DNA of 64,000 nt from an uncultured Woeseiaceae bacterium (GCA_905480255.1 CAJQPR010000043.1:1-64000), one strand, 5' to 3'. Counted from the first letter of the stretch, positions 8,131 through 17,694 are shown. Notes: generated from the letters alone by a model not told the origin. Numbers and translations are program-made.

Positions 8131-9436
8131 TCTTCAGGATAGAGCCGCACAGGCAATTGAAATGCTGGCTGCCGCAGGCGCCGACGATGCCTGGGCAACT
8201 GCAGGTCAGAGTCGCGATGTCGAATTCAACTATCGCGACGGAGCGCTTGAAAAGGTCAAGGACACTACGTCGCAGCAGCTTGCTGTGCAGGTTTATGCGA
8301 AAGGCCGCTATTCCAGTCACCAGACGACAGACCTGAACCCGGATCGGCTTGCCGGCTTTCTGAAAGAGGCGGTGGCAATCACCGGCGCGCTGGAACCCGA
8401 CGACCAGAGAGCCGTTACATCCGCTGAGCTGTTTGCAAACCGGCCGGAAGCTGATCTTGATCTCGTTGACAGCACAGTTGAGGCGCTGGACCGTGATCAG
8501 CGTATGGCATGGTGCGTCGAGCTTGATGGCGCTGCCCGGCAGCATGAAAGAGTGATTTCGGCGACCTCGGCAGTTTATGACGGCACACAAACGCAGGCCT
8601 CAGCAAGCAGCAATGGATTTAGCGGCGTGCAGGAATCCACTTATTGCTGGTTGGGCGCAAACGTTACCCTGAGTGATCGCGGCGAGCGGCGAGCCGCTGA
8701 CGGATTTTTTGCCGGCTCATCTCATGTGGGTGATGTCCCTGACGCCGGTGAAGTGGCAGGCACCGCTTTGAAGCGTGCACTGGTGCGGCTGGATTCTGAA
8801 AAGGGTCCGACGGGCAAGACAACGATGGTGGTTGACTCGCGTGTCGCCGCGTCATTAATCGGCCGACTAATGGGACCGGCGTACGCAAGAAGCGTGCAGC
8901 AGGGTCGTTCGTTCTGGGCGGACCTGATCGATCAGGAAGCGTTCAGTTCGAAGCTGACAATTATTGATGACCCGCTGATCGTTCGTGGGCTCGGATCTCG
9001 TCATTACGATAGCGAAGGTATCTCTGCAAAAGTTTTGCCAATTGTCGAGCAGGGAGTCGTGAAAAACATCTACGTCGACACTTACTATGGCCGCAAAGCG
9101 GGGATGACTCCGACAACCGGACGGCCATCGAATCGACGAATTGACCCTGGTGAGCATTCGCTTGCGGATTTGCTCGGAGCGGCAGGCGAGGGCGTCTACG
9201 TCACGTCCTGGCTTGGTGGTAATGCAGACGGCACAACCGGTGATTTCTCACTTGGGCTTCGCGGTCACATGATTGAGAATGGAGAGATCGGCCGGCCAGT
9301 GGGCGAAATGAATGTCACCGGCAATCTCAAGGACCTGTTCACTCGTCTGGATGCTGTCGGCAACGATCCTTACCCGTACTCGACAACACTTGCACCAACG
9401 CTGGTCTTTTCCGACGTCGACTTTTCCGGCGTCTAG
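8120..9436 (+). CDS. TldE/PmbA-type partner subunit
   Basis: 438 residues. The family is recognisable from VEFNYRDGALEKVKDTTSQQ, the KTTMVVDSRVAASLIGRL segment, GLGSRHYDSEG and the C-terminal NGEIGRPVGEMNVTGN. It lacks the HExxxH motif, as expected for the non-catalytic TldE half. Unlike its neighbour it has no signal peptide. The start overlaps the end of the TldD gene, so the two are translated together and should form the usual heterodimer. It would have to reach the same compartment, perhaps by co-export with the Tat-leader partner. Confidence 0.92.
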   Translation: MSADLQDRAAQAIEMLAAAGADDAWATAGQSRDVEFNYRDGALEKVKDTTSQQLAVQVYAKGRYSSHQTTDLNPDRLAGFLKEAVAITGALEPDDQRAVTSAELFANRPEADLDLVDSTVEALDRDQRMAWCVELDGAARQHERVISATSAVYDGTQTQASASSNGFSGVQESTYCWLGANVTLSDRGERRAADGFFAGSSHVGDVPDAGEVAGTALKRALVRLDSEKGPTGKTTMVVDSRVAASLIGRLMGPAYARSVQQGRSFWADLIDQEAFSSKLTIIDDPLIVRGLGSRHYDSEGISAKVLPIVEQGVVKNIYVDTYYGRKAGMTPTTGRPSNRRIDPGEHSLADLLGAAGEGVYVTSWLGGNADGTTGDFSLGLRGHMIENGEIGRPVGEMNVTGNLKDLFTRLDAVGNDPYPYSTTLAPTLVFSDVDFSGV

Positions 9437-9611
9437 AGGTCGCCAAACACCAGCCGGACATAGGTCCCGATCAGGAGGAGCTGCCGCGGCAGTATTTGCC
9501 GGCCGATCCTTATTAAAGACGTCGCGACAAGCTTCTCCGTGTGCCCGATGAAAATGCGATACCTGTGCGGAATGATTCGCATCTCCCTCAAATTCGATCC
9601 GCTCATATACA

Positions 9612-11858
9612 ATGTCGCGGCGGACGAACATCCTGCGTCAGGCAGGACCTGGAGGGCGCTTGAACGACCAGTTTTTTTTCTCAACACAAGATTCGACGCA
9701 ACGTCGACGTTGGGTTGACCCGATCGCACGATACGCATGCCGGCTTCTGATTCCCGGTCTCTTGCTGTCCTTATCATCCGGCAATGTTGTTGCCGCCGAC
9801 AAAACCATCTCGTTGATGCAGTTGTCGGATGTGCACGGACATATGGCACCACACGCATCGGTCCTGGAAGGTGGTGAGCTGGATTCCAACAGTGGCGGAA
9901 TGGCCAAACTGGCCACGCTGATCAAGGACGTTCGGGCGGACAATCCGAACAACCTGCTACTGGTCGTCGGCGATACGACCCACGGCAGTGCCGAGATGTT
10001 GTTTAGCCTGGGCGATGCAATGATGCCGATTCTGAACGCACTGGATATTGATGCCTTCCTGCCAGGGAACTGGGACTTCGGTTGGGGACCCCGGGTTTAT
10101 CGCCAGCGCTTTACCCCGGACACAACAATCCGGTTGTCGCCGAACAACCGCACTACCATTGCATGGATGGACAACCGGCCGGGTCACGAAGGACAGAACT
10201 GCAACCAGGCCGGTGGGCTTAGACCGTATGCCGAATGTCACGTCATCAAGGCAAACTTCCCGACGGTGGCGAATAATCTGTACGACTACGATGAAGCAGC
10301 GCTCGTGCAGGGCCCGCGACTACACGAGCCCTACATCATCAGGAATGTCGATGGCGTCAACGTTGCATTGCTGGGTATCACCAGCGATTCGGTGCCGCAC
10401 CAGGCGCAGGCATTCAACACCGGCTTTCGTTTCACGATGGGGTTCAGCGAGCTGTCGGGAGATATTGCTGACGCACGCGCCGACGGTGCTGATCTTATCG
10501 TTGTCATGTCAGAGCTGGGTCTGACGAAGAGCCTGCAAATGGTCAGGGAGTTTCCTGGCATTGACGTGATGTTTAGCGCTCATAGTCATGAGCGAACTCC
10601 AGAGGCAATCGTGATCGAACACTCGGACGGCGAAATCAGCATCGTCACCGAAGCGGGTGAGGATGACTATCTCGGGCGACTGGACGTCACAGTGGATGAC
10701 GGGTCCGGCAGGATTGTTGACTGGAACTGGGAGCTGATCGAGGCGAACAGTGCTGTAACCGAAGATCCCGCTGTCAAAGATCTCGTCGACCGCGAGCGTG
10801 AAACATTTTTATCCGGCCCGGATTTCGAATGCCACACTTTCGGGACCAATGCTTTCCCGTTTGGCAAGGGTCATACCTTGTGTGAGACGCTGGACCATGT
10901 GGTCGGCCATACCGTGCCTACCATTCAACGCTTCAACGCTCTCGAGGATATCGTCAACAACGCCAATGTTGATGCCTTCATGGAGCTTGCACAGTTTGTC
11001 GATCCTGACCTTAATGACGGCAACTCACTATCGACCACCAACGGATTTCGATTCGACGTCACCATACTGGGTTCAGACGATGGGTTTAGTGGAGACATCA
11101 CGATCGGTGATCTCTATACCTATTACCCGATCGGTGCAGCAGTAGCCCTGGCTGAGTTCAGCGGCGGCCGGCTAATCGATCACTGGGAAGATGTTCTCGG
11201 TAACGTGTTTGACCCCAATCCGTATCGCCAGAGCGGCGGCTGGTTCCTTGGATTCACAAGAAACATGCACTTCGATATCCAGCTTGATGAGAAATCGTTG
11301 CAGACGTTAAGTGGTGGCAAACGAATCGAACGCGTAACGATTGATGATGGCAGCGGGCCAGATGACGTCGATCGCAGCAAGGTCTACACGCTGGCTTCAT
11401 GCTATCCGCATGGAAACTCGGTTGATGAAGTGTGCCGCACCTCCGGAGCGTTTAATGTCCGCTTTATGGCGGGCGCACGGGAGACAAGTGGCCCGGCTGA
11501 TATGTTTGGTAATCGACAGCTGGATATGAGTGGTGACAGCCATACCTTCAGTGTGGTGGCGCCGGAAAACTCTGTAAACATCTTTGATCCAACGCGGTCA
11601 CCGGTCCTGCTCAAAGTGGCGCCCGATAACTTCATTCACCCTATTGATGCTCTGCGTTGGTACTTGAGCGAGGGCCTGCCAGGCAGCAACAAAATTACTG
11701 CTTCCACTCATGGCCTGGGTCGGGTAGAGGTCGTCGGAGCCGACCCGACGGACGAACGTCGCGGTGTCCCAACATCTGAATTCGGCGGGAAAGGAATCGT
11801 TCAGCCGACGCAAGGCGCCGGCGCCAGGTGGCTGAAGCGAGGCGTGCTGCCAGAGTAG
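9612..11858 (+). CDS. 5'-nucleotidase/SoxB-like metallophosphoesterase
   Basis: Up to 748 residues. The ATG at 9612 gives a ~45-residue basic pre-leader; the TTG at 9660, preceded by GGAGGG, may be the true start. A signal-like helix ends near NVVAADK. The calcineurin-like domain shows MQLSDVHGHM, VVGDTTHGS, PGNWDFGWG and SAHSHERTP. The Asn-Trp-Asp-Phe version of the third motif resembles SoxB (thiosulfohydrolase) more than classic 5'-nucleotidases (GNHEF). The second half is a 5'-nucleotidase C-terminal domain. It is likely periplasmic and binds two metals; whether the substrate is a nucleotide or a sulfur compound is open, and no other sox genes are present. Confidence 0.8.
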   Translation: MSRRTNILRQAGPGGRLNDQFFFSTQDSTQRRRWVDPIARYACRLLIPGLLLSLSSGNVVAADKTISLMQLSDVHGHMAPHASVLEGGELDSNSGGMAKLATLIKDVRADNPNNLLLVVGDTTHGSAEMLFSLGDAMMPILNALDIDAFLPGNWDFGWGPRVYRQRFTPDTTIRLSPNNRTTIAWMDNRPGHEGQNCNQAGGLRPYAECHVIKANFPTVANNLYDYDEAALVQGPRLHEPYIIRNVDGVNVALLGITSDSVPHQAQAFNTGFRFTMGFSELSGDIADARADGADLIVVMSELGLTKSLQMVREFPGIDVMFSAHSHERTPEAIVIEHSDGEISIVTEAGEDDYLGRLDVTVDDGSGRIVDWNWELIEANSAVTEDPAVKDLVDRERETFLSGPDFECHTFGTNAFPFGKGHTLCETLDHVVGHTVPTIQRFNALEDIVNNANVDAFMELAQFVDPDLNDGNSLSTTNGFRFDVTILGSDDGFSGDITIGDLYTYYPIGAAVALAEFSGGRLIDHWEDVLGNVFDPNPYRQSGGWFLGFTRNMHFDIQLDEKSLQTLSGGKRIERVTIDDGSGPDDVDRSKVYTLASCYPHGNSVDEVCRTSGAFNVRFMAGARETSGPADMFGNRQLDMSGDSHTFSVVAPENSVNIFDPTRSPVLLKVAPDNFIHPIDALRWYLSEGLPGSNKITASTHGLGRVEVVGADPTDERRGVPTSEFGGKGIVQPTQGAGARWLKRGVLPE

Positions 11859-11962
11859 GAATTCGCAAGCGGAAGATCCGCCCGGAAACAATTGCCAGGT
11901 TTCCGGGTCCTAAAAAGCAGGGCAATTCACGTCAACGAACAAAAACCTGCCGAGGTCCGCTT

Positions 11963-12685
11963 ATGCTTTTCCGACATAACCCAATTCTGCGTTGGTCAAT
12001 GTGGTCGCTATTTGCCGCTCTGATTCTGACTGGCGTCGCGCATGCAAACAATTCGCCGGGAGCGGAAAAAGAAGCTGATCGAATGCTCGACGCCCTTGGC
12101 GGAAGGGTCGCCTGGGCGGAGTTAAAGAACACGATCAATGGGTCGCAGCAGAATCGGGTTGGTGACCCAACGGTTGTGTATGCGGTTATTACAATGGACT
12201 TTGAAAAGCCCCGGTTTCGCATCGAAACGACCGCACGTGATATCCACGTCATCAGGGTCATTGATGGCGACAACAACTGGCGATTGCGACGAACAGGCAA
12301 TATTGAGGATGTGCCGGATGAGCTCATTGAAGAAGAATTACGTTGGTATGACGCACACCTTTATCGCACGATTCACAGGATTGCCGCGCGAGATCCCGCG
12401 ATTAGTCTTGGTCTTGACGACCAGGGGCGTCTCCAGATCCTGGTAGAAGGACAACGCGTCATGTGGTTCAGGCTGGATGCCAATGGCGAACCCTACAATT
12501 TCGGCACATATGACGATGAGGCTGGCACCATTTTGGGGCCATGGGACGTCGAAAAAGATGGCATCCGCCATCCTGCGTGGGTTTCCAGCACGGACGGAAC
12601 CTGGCGTGCCGCCGCCAAGGCCCTTAGCGTGAATGTTCCCCTTGGCGATCATATGTTCGCCCGGCCGGACTCACCGGCACTGTGA
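11963..12685 (+). CDS. secreted protein of unknown function
   Basis: 240 residues from the ATG at 11963; the frame is open from 11828, but the extra part overlaps the previous gene. A signal peptide ends GVAHA. The mature start, ADRMLDALGGRVAWAELKN, resembles outer-membrane lipoprotein-sorting-like (LolA-fold) proteins, which often begin with an 'ALGG-W' segment. Strand-like sequence follows. It is probably periplasmic. No catalytic motif was recognised. It follows the phosphoesterase on the same strand and may be co-transcribed. Confidence 0.65.
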   Translation: MLFRHNPILRWSMWSLFAALILTGVAHANNSPGAEKEADRMLDALGGRVAWAELKNTINGSQQNRVGDPTVVYAVITMDFEKPRFRIETTARDIHVIRVIDGDNNWRLRRTGNIEDVPDELIEEELRWYDAHLYRTIHRIAARDPAISLGLDDQGRLQILVEGQRVMWFRLDANGEPYNFGTYDDEAGTILGPWDVEKDGIRHPAWVSSTDGTWRAAAKALSVNVPLGDHMFARPDSPAL

Positions 12686-12927
12686 ATTCGCCGCCGGTGG
12701 CGCCTCGAAGCTCAATTTCACCCGCTCGCCACCATTTAGCTGGCAGATAGATGAGGATCGCATTATCCTAGAGTCCGGGTCGCCTGATAGCCATTTAGCG
12801 GGCAACGCGATCTTGTACTGTTGCCTAAAATGGGTCGGTCTGCTTTAATGCGCGCCCCAATTCGCGTTGCGCGCTCTATAGCATGCGAATCAGAATAATG
12901 AAGACAAAACCACCAATTGAGGTCCAA

Positions 12928-13323
12928 ATGATGAAAAATACCAACCTATTCGCAGTTTTGGCGGCAATTGCCTCGTTGGCAGCCGTTCCAGCGGCGAGCG
13001 CCCAGGAGTTAACCTGCGAAAGTGTCAATTTCTCGCAAGCAGTCCTGGATGCGCACGGCAGCGTTCGCTTTTCATGCCTTGATATCGTCGAGCGCGATGG
13101 CTCGCCGCATGCGGTACTTAACGCCGAGGTAGTGCGAGCTGTATCACCAAATCTCACTGTGAAATTCAAGCGAAGTGACGGCACCATGTCGAATCCCGTC
13201 ACGCTTACCCCGGAAATGGGCTATACATTCGCCCTTGACGGCGGCAAAAAGATGGCCCTGCGGGACTTGACGGCTACAACGGTATTGCGTGTTTATGTTC
13301 CGGTTACCGCGCCGGTCGCATAA
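12928..13323 (+). CDS. small secreted protein of unknown function
   Basis: 131 residues from ATGATG at 12928, preceded by GAGG; upstream in-frame codons from 12883 give no leader. The signal peptide ends PAASA. The mature part has two Cys residues (LTCESVNF and FSCLDIVE) about 20 residues apart, a possible disulfide, and strand-like sequence ending VLRVYVPVTAPVA. No family was recognised. A strong terminator follows about 160 bases downstream, so it may be monocistronic. The 240 bases upstream hold no recognisable gene. Confidence 0.6.
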   Translation: MMKNTNLFAVLAAIASLAAVPAASAQELTCESVNFSQAVLDAHGSVRFSCLDIVERDGSPHAVLNAEVVRAVSPNLTVKFKRSDGTMSNPVTLTPEMGYTFALDGGKKMALRDLTATTVLRVYVPVTAPVA

Positions 13324-13440
13324 CCCGACTATGAGATAGACCCGGTGAATGGAAAAGTGAGCTATTTCGAAATTGATCCGAAATAGAGAGTAGCTGGCAG
13401 CCTGCCTTCCGGGGCATTTGGTGCCGCAATTCTCCGTTCA

Positions 13441-13464
13441 AACCTCAGGTTCCAACCTGAGGTT
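13441..13464. repeat. perfect inverted repeat upstream of a terminator
   Basis: AACCTCAGG and CCTGAGGTT form a 9-bp perfect stem with a 6-base loop, 17 bases before the terminator hairpin at 13481. It has no U-run of its own. It may stabilise the 3' end of the upstream mRNA or act as a protein-binding site. Confidence 0.6.
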
Positions 13465-13478
13465 AGCCGAAAACGACG

Positions 13479-13506
13479 AAGGCCCCGCAAGGGGCCTTTT
13501 TCGTTT
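13479..13506 (+). terminator. Rho-independent terminator
   Basis: GGCCCC-GCAA-GGGGCC (13481-13496) is a 6-bp GC stem with a GNRA-like tetraloop, followed by TTTTTCGTTT. It ends the transcript of the secreted-protein gene finishing at 13323. A-rich sequence on the other side (AAAACGACGAA) makes it potentially active on the minus strand as well. Confidence 0.9.
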
Positions 13507-13866
13507 CGCCTGGCACAAACGCAGCATTTCCGCTATTTGCCGAGAGCACGCCCCGCATCGTTATTCGCTGTACGCATTGCTGTCCGTGTATGCTTCTCGA
13601 TCGAACAACGTAAACAGTCAGCTAATATCGGCCTGAATTCTCGCTACTAATCGTCACATGAAGCCGATTGTATTGGGCGAGCAATCTGGCTCGAGGTGTG
13701 GATGAGGAGACACTGCGTGAACGCGATGCGCGAACGTGCGAAAGAACATTTTCCTACGCGACCGAGGTATTCCACGTATGCAAGGCGAGGAGAAGAGTCG
13801 CAATTCTCAAAGTCAGGCTCCTGATGTCAGGCAACACTGCGCACCATCGTACTACCAAATGCTTTG
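13507..13866. other. intergenic stretch with no recognisable gene
   Basis: About 360 bases between the terminator and the convergent end of the large fusion gene. Short open frames here have no signal peptide, family motif or convincing ribosome-binding site. Nothing else was recognised. Confidence 0.5.
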
Positions 13867-16800
13867 CTACTTGCGGCGTATTCGGTATTGCCGGTTGGCT
13901 ATGAGGGGTGCGTCGAAGTTTGTTGCTACTCCGTCGGGCCAGGTGACAGTGGCGCGATCTATTTCACTGTGGACACCGATGCCAAAGTGAGCAACTGCAT
14001 TATCGAATGACAGGAAGCCGCCACTCATTCTGATTTCCTTGCGCTGCTGCAATTCGTTATTGCCGCCATAGAAGATCGTAATGGTGGCGCCAATCGCATC
14101 GCTGTTGCCGCCGTCCTGTTCAAGGCGAAACGTAATGGAGTTGTTCTCCGATTGCTGATTCAGGAAGACGCGCGGCGGCGAAAGCACGCCTGTCGCAATG
14201 ATGTCGATATCGCCGTCCAGATCGAAATCAGTGTACGTATAGCTCGGCGTGTTGATCGTATCGGCGAGACCCCAGCTTTCAGCAATTTCTTCGAATCCCG
14301 CGCCCTCTAGATTGCGGTACATGATGTTCGGTTGAACTTCATAAAAACTGTCGCCGAAATGAAATCCATTGCCGATATAAATGTCCTGCCAACCGTCGTT
14401 ATCCAGGTCAGCCGCCTTTGCATTCCAGCTCCAGAAGCTCGAATCGACGCCATATTCCTGGCTTCTGTCGGTGAAACTGGTGCCGTCATTCATTAGCAGG
14501 ACGTTGCGCTGTGCCTGCTGAATGTAGTCGTTTTGGTTGATGCGCTGTTCCGGTGGCACAGGGCCGGCGATGTGTTCGCACAGTGAATGCAACGCGCCGG
14601 ATTGATCAGGGAGGTTCTCACAATACCTTGAATCTTTTAATGTTTTTGCAGCCTTGACAGAGAAGGCGATGAAGCAATCGTTCCGATCAGCCTGTGATTC
14701 AAGCTCACTGCACTCAGCGGCGTCACCCGACGTAAAGACCTCGAACCCCTGCAAGACTGTGTCGCACCGAGCTTGTGCGTCGTCGCTTGTGATGGCGCTA
14801 CAGTAACTGTCATTCGAGCTACGGGCGAAGGTCATATCTGTACTGAACAAATCAGGCTTCAGATCGTTGTCAAAATCGGCCGCATCCAGGCTCATCGTGA
14901 ACATCGAGGTCACCGGCACCATTGTCTGGTCATTGCCCAGCAGCTGCATTTGCCGGTCAGCATTGCTGAGATACCAGAGATCCGGCACGAGCCGATCGTT
15001 GCCAAACAACAGGTCGGGCCGATGATCGTCGTTTATGTCCGTCAGCAGGACTGAATTCGTCTCGCCCCTGGCATCCCCGGATTGCTGAGATACATAAGCA
15101 TCGCCGTCGCGGCGCATCAATACATTTTCAGACTGGTCAGCGGAAAAAAGCTTCTCTGCGCCACTGCTCCAGTTGCCAAGAACGATATCAAGGTCGTCGT
15201 CCTGGTCAAGATCCGCAAAACCGGCAGACATCGTGAGGCGCTGGTTACTATCCAGCGGGATCAGCCGGGATTGTGAGAAGCCGTCAGCAAGATTCATTAA
15301 GAGGAAGTTCTGTCCACCGTAAGCTGTCGCAAACAAGTCGTCCCGGCCATCGCCGTCGGCGTCAACCAGCGCCACCAGGAAAAGGTTTTCTGTGCCGAGC
15401 TCGCCTTGGTCGATATCAACAAGCTGGAATCGACCGCCGGTGTTTTTGTAAATGGCAGCGCCGCGCTCTGTCGCCAGAACAAGATCCGGCCAGGGGTCGC
15501 TGTCGATATCTCCGGAAGCGATGCCTTTACCGACAATGAATGGTTCAAAAAAATCGGTAATGCGGAAGTTCCAGTACTTCGAGATGCCGAAGTCATCCGC
15601 TGAAGCTCGCGAAAAGAGCGTTTGGGTGTTTACGGCATTTCGATCCCGGTTGTCGATATAGCTAATCGTCACCGACTCATCCTCAACGGTCAGCGACCAG
15701 TCGAGAGGAGGGGCGATTGCGGTCGAGGTGGCCGATGTTGTGCGTCCCGACCCGACTGCGCCAGGCACAGGGTCGGGCAGAAGGTTCAGCGAATAATTTG
15801 TGAGTATCGTCGAAATCTGGCGATCGGCAACGCGCAACATGCAGTTTTCATCAAGCCGTTCGGACTGAAGTTGCCTGCAGAGATTGAGCGAACCCGTTCG
15901 TGCCGCCTCCCAGGCGATCACCTGTTCTTCGCAGCGCAAGCGAGGTTGCGGCGATGCCAGCAGTTCGCAACCTGAAGTATCATTGCTGCGGCCGACCATG
16001 GTGCTCGCGGTGACCAATCGGCAATGTGCCTGGGCATTTGCTGGCAGCGTGTCGCACGCGCCAATATCCATCGTGTCGGCGATCCGGTAGATACGCGCGT
16101 TAACCTGGCAGTCGAATCGATCCGAGCCCTCAAGGTCGGCGCAAACAGAATCGTCCGGATTAAACAAAAGGCTGCTATTCAAATATTGAACGCGGCACCG
16201 CTGCACCTCGACGGCGGGCGACAAGCTTTCACATTCCGTGACGTCGTGATTTTTCAGGGCAGTTTGCAACGCGAAGCTTCGCAGACACTCGGATCGTCCC
16301 TCGTTTTGCTGGAGTGCGAGACAGGGTTCGCTGGATGAGCTCGCGAGCGCCTCTTCTCTTCCGGCAATCATCTTCACCATTTGTTCGCAGGTCTGTCGAT
16401 CCACGCTCGGCGGTCGATCAACGCAGATTTCAGCATAGGGAACGAGTATTGTCAGGTTCGGAATCTGGACCGCAAAACAGCGAACCTGCAACGCCTCTGG
16501 CAATGTGCCACAAACATTCAGCACGTCCTGAAACGAATTACGCTTGCCCTCTGCAAGTCCTGCAGTAATCACATCCTGATCTGACGCCATCTTCTGGTCG
16601 AAGTAGCTGCCGGTTCCTGCTCCCAGGCCTGTCGCGATAATGATTACGGTCACAGCCATTGCGACACTCAGCCGGGGTGAAATAAATCTCGCAATAACCG
16701 TGGCCGGATAGATGCTGTAGGCGCTGAGCGCAAACAAAAGCACCGCGCCAATACCGGGATGCATGCCGTTGGACAACAGTGCCATCACGACAACGACGTT

Positions 16801-17694
16801 GAACGCCATGGGTACTGGCAGGAACGTAGCCACAACAGCGGTGATGAGCAGAACCGGGACTGTTGGCGCAATGTTGGACAGACGATCGAACGGCGCCAAT
16901 TCGATAACCAGTGCGCCGAGAGCCCCGGCAAGCAGCATTAGTGGCACTGCCAGCTTTACGATGTAGTACAGGTTTCGCAGGTAGTGGCGACTGGTGCTCA
17001 CAAGAGCTGCTAGGTATCCGCCTTCGTCGAAACTATCCGCGGTCGGTGGAGCGGAAATTCGTGCAACGCGTGCAATATCTTCTTCACCCGGGATCCTGGC
17101 TGGAGCTTCAGTCGCAAAACGATTTACCAGAATCGGCATGCTTGCCAGGAAGAGAAGTACGGCGAGCACGCTGCCCAAAGCGACTTCGAGGGGTAACAAA
17201 GTGAACGACATGCTGAGCACAATGACGTTCAACGTTGGTGAGCTGACCAGCGTAGCCAGCGCTGTCTCAAGGCGAGCGCCGGCAGCATACATGCCTTGTG
17301 CAATAGGCGTAGCGCAATTGACGCAAACACCCAGTGGCGCGCCGATAAACATTCCGGAGATTGTATTCATCCACGGTCTGCTGAAACTTCGGTGGCGGAC
17401 AAAGCTCAGGATGGTGAGCGCTGCTGCTGCGAACAGCAGACCGAAGGTCATACCTTTCCAGTTCGTATAGAGCCAGTTGACAGTGGACCGGGCAATTCGC
17501 TCAATGGCGGGCTGGTCGTCGCTGACGGGAAGCACGATATCAAAGGCGATGGAACTGAAATTGGTGCGCAGTCCCATCTGGGCTTTTTCATTGAGCGCCG
17601 GCACGCGGGACTGCGACCAGAAAATTGCCGCGATCACAATTGCGAACGCAATAGCGATGACCAGCCGCTTATTACGGGAAGCCGGCGGTCTCAC
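13867..17694 (-). CDS. ArsP-type permease fused to Cys-pair repeats and FG-GAP/UnbV domains
   Basis: 1275 residues from a GTG. Residues ~10-27 are one membrane helix. Residues ~80-365 are a polytopic permease with CVNCATPIAQGMYAAGARL (Cys124, Cys127) and SSPTLN, like the UPF0718/ArsP family (methyl-arsenical exporters and unknowns). Residues 395-618 hold eight pairs of the form C-x10/11-C spaced about 30 residues apart. Residues ~700-1170 hold FG-GAP/VCBS blades with acidic Ca-type loops (DADGDGRDD, DLDNDGWQD, DFDLDGDID), interrupted at 965-1039 by three more Cys pairs. Residues ~1185-1272 match the ASPIC/UnbV domain. The permease would sit in the inner membrane and the rest in the periplasm. 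The substrate is unknown. It stands alone on its strand. Confidence 0.85.
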   Translation of the reverse strand: MRPPASRNKRLVIAIAFAIVIAAIFWSQSRVPALNEKAQMGLRTNFSSIAFDIVLPVSDDQPAIERIARSTVNWLYTNWKGMTFGLLFAAAALTILSFVRHRSFSRPWMNTISGMFIGAPLGVCVNCATPIAQGMYAAGARLETALATLVSSPTLNVIVLSMSFTLLPLEVALGSVLAVLLFLASMPILVNRFATEAPARIPGEEDIARVARISAPPTADSFDEGGYLAALVSTSRHYLRNLYYIVKLAVPLMLLAGALGALVIELAPFDRLSNIAPTVPVLLITAVVATFLPVPMAFNVVVVMALLSNGMHPGIGAVLLFALSAYSIYPATVIARFISPRLSVAMAVTVIIIATGLGAGTGSYFDQKMASDQDVITAGLAEGKRNSFQDVLNVCGTLPEALQVRCFAVQIPNLTILVPYAEICVDRPPSVDRQTCEQMVKMIAGREEALASSSSEPCLALQQNEGRSECLRSFALQTALKNHDVTECESLSPAVEVQRCRVQYLNSSLLFNPDDSVCADLEGSDRFDCQVNARIYRIADTMDIGACDTLPANAQAHCRLVTASTMVGRSNDTSGCELLASPQPRLRCEEQVIAWEAARTGSLNLCRQLQSERLDENCMLRVADRQISTILTNYSLNLLPDPVPGAVGSGRTTSATSTAIAPPLDWSLTVEDESVTISYIDNRDRNAVNTQTLFSRASADDFGISKYWNFRITDFFEPFIVGKGIASGDIDSDPWPDLVLATERGAAIYKNTGGRFQLVDIDQGELGTENLFLVALVDADGDGRDDLFATAYGGQNFLLMNLADGFSQSRLIPLDSNQRLTMSAGFADLDQDDDLDIVLGNWSSGAEKLFSADQSENVLMRRDGDAYVSQQSGDARGETNSVLLTDINDDHRPDLLFGNDRLVPDLWYLSNADRQMQLLGNDQTMVPVTSMFTMSLDAADFDNDLKPDLFSTDMTFARSSNDSYCSAITSDDAQARCDTVLQGFEVFTSGDAAECSELESQADRNDCFIAFSVKAAKTLKDSRYCENLPDQSGALHSLCEHIAGPVPPEQRINQNDYIQQAQRNVLLMNDGTSFTDRSQEYGVDSSFWSWNAKAADLDNDGWQDIYIGNGFHFGDSFYEVQPNIMYRNLEGAGFEEIAESWGLADTINTPSYTYTDFDLDGDIDIIATGVLSPPRVFLNQQSENNSITFRLEQDGGNSDAIGATITIFYGGNNELQQRKEIRMSGGFLSFDNAVAHFGIGVHSEIDRATVTWPDGVATNFDAPLIANRQYRIRRK

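Noticed and set aside
9433-9607. Minus-strand ORF ending tail-to-tail with the TldE gene
   Set aside because: It ends TYVRLVFGDL and fills the intergenic gap, but it has no ribosome-binding site, no leader and no recognisable family; its longer form overlaps the phosphoesterase gene.
12686-12882. Open frame reading on past the secreted-protein gene
   Set aside because: It has no start or leader of its own and no family resemblance; only codon-size gaps between stops.
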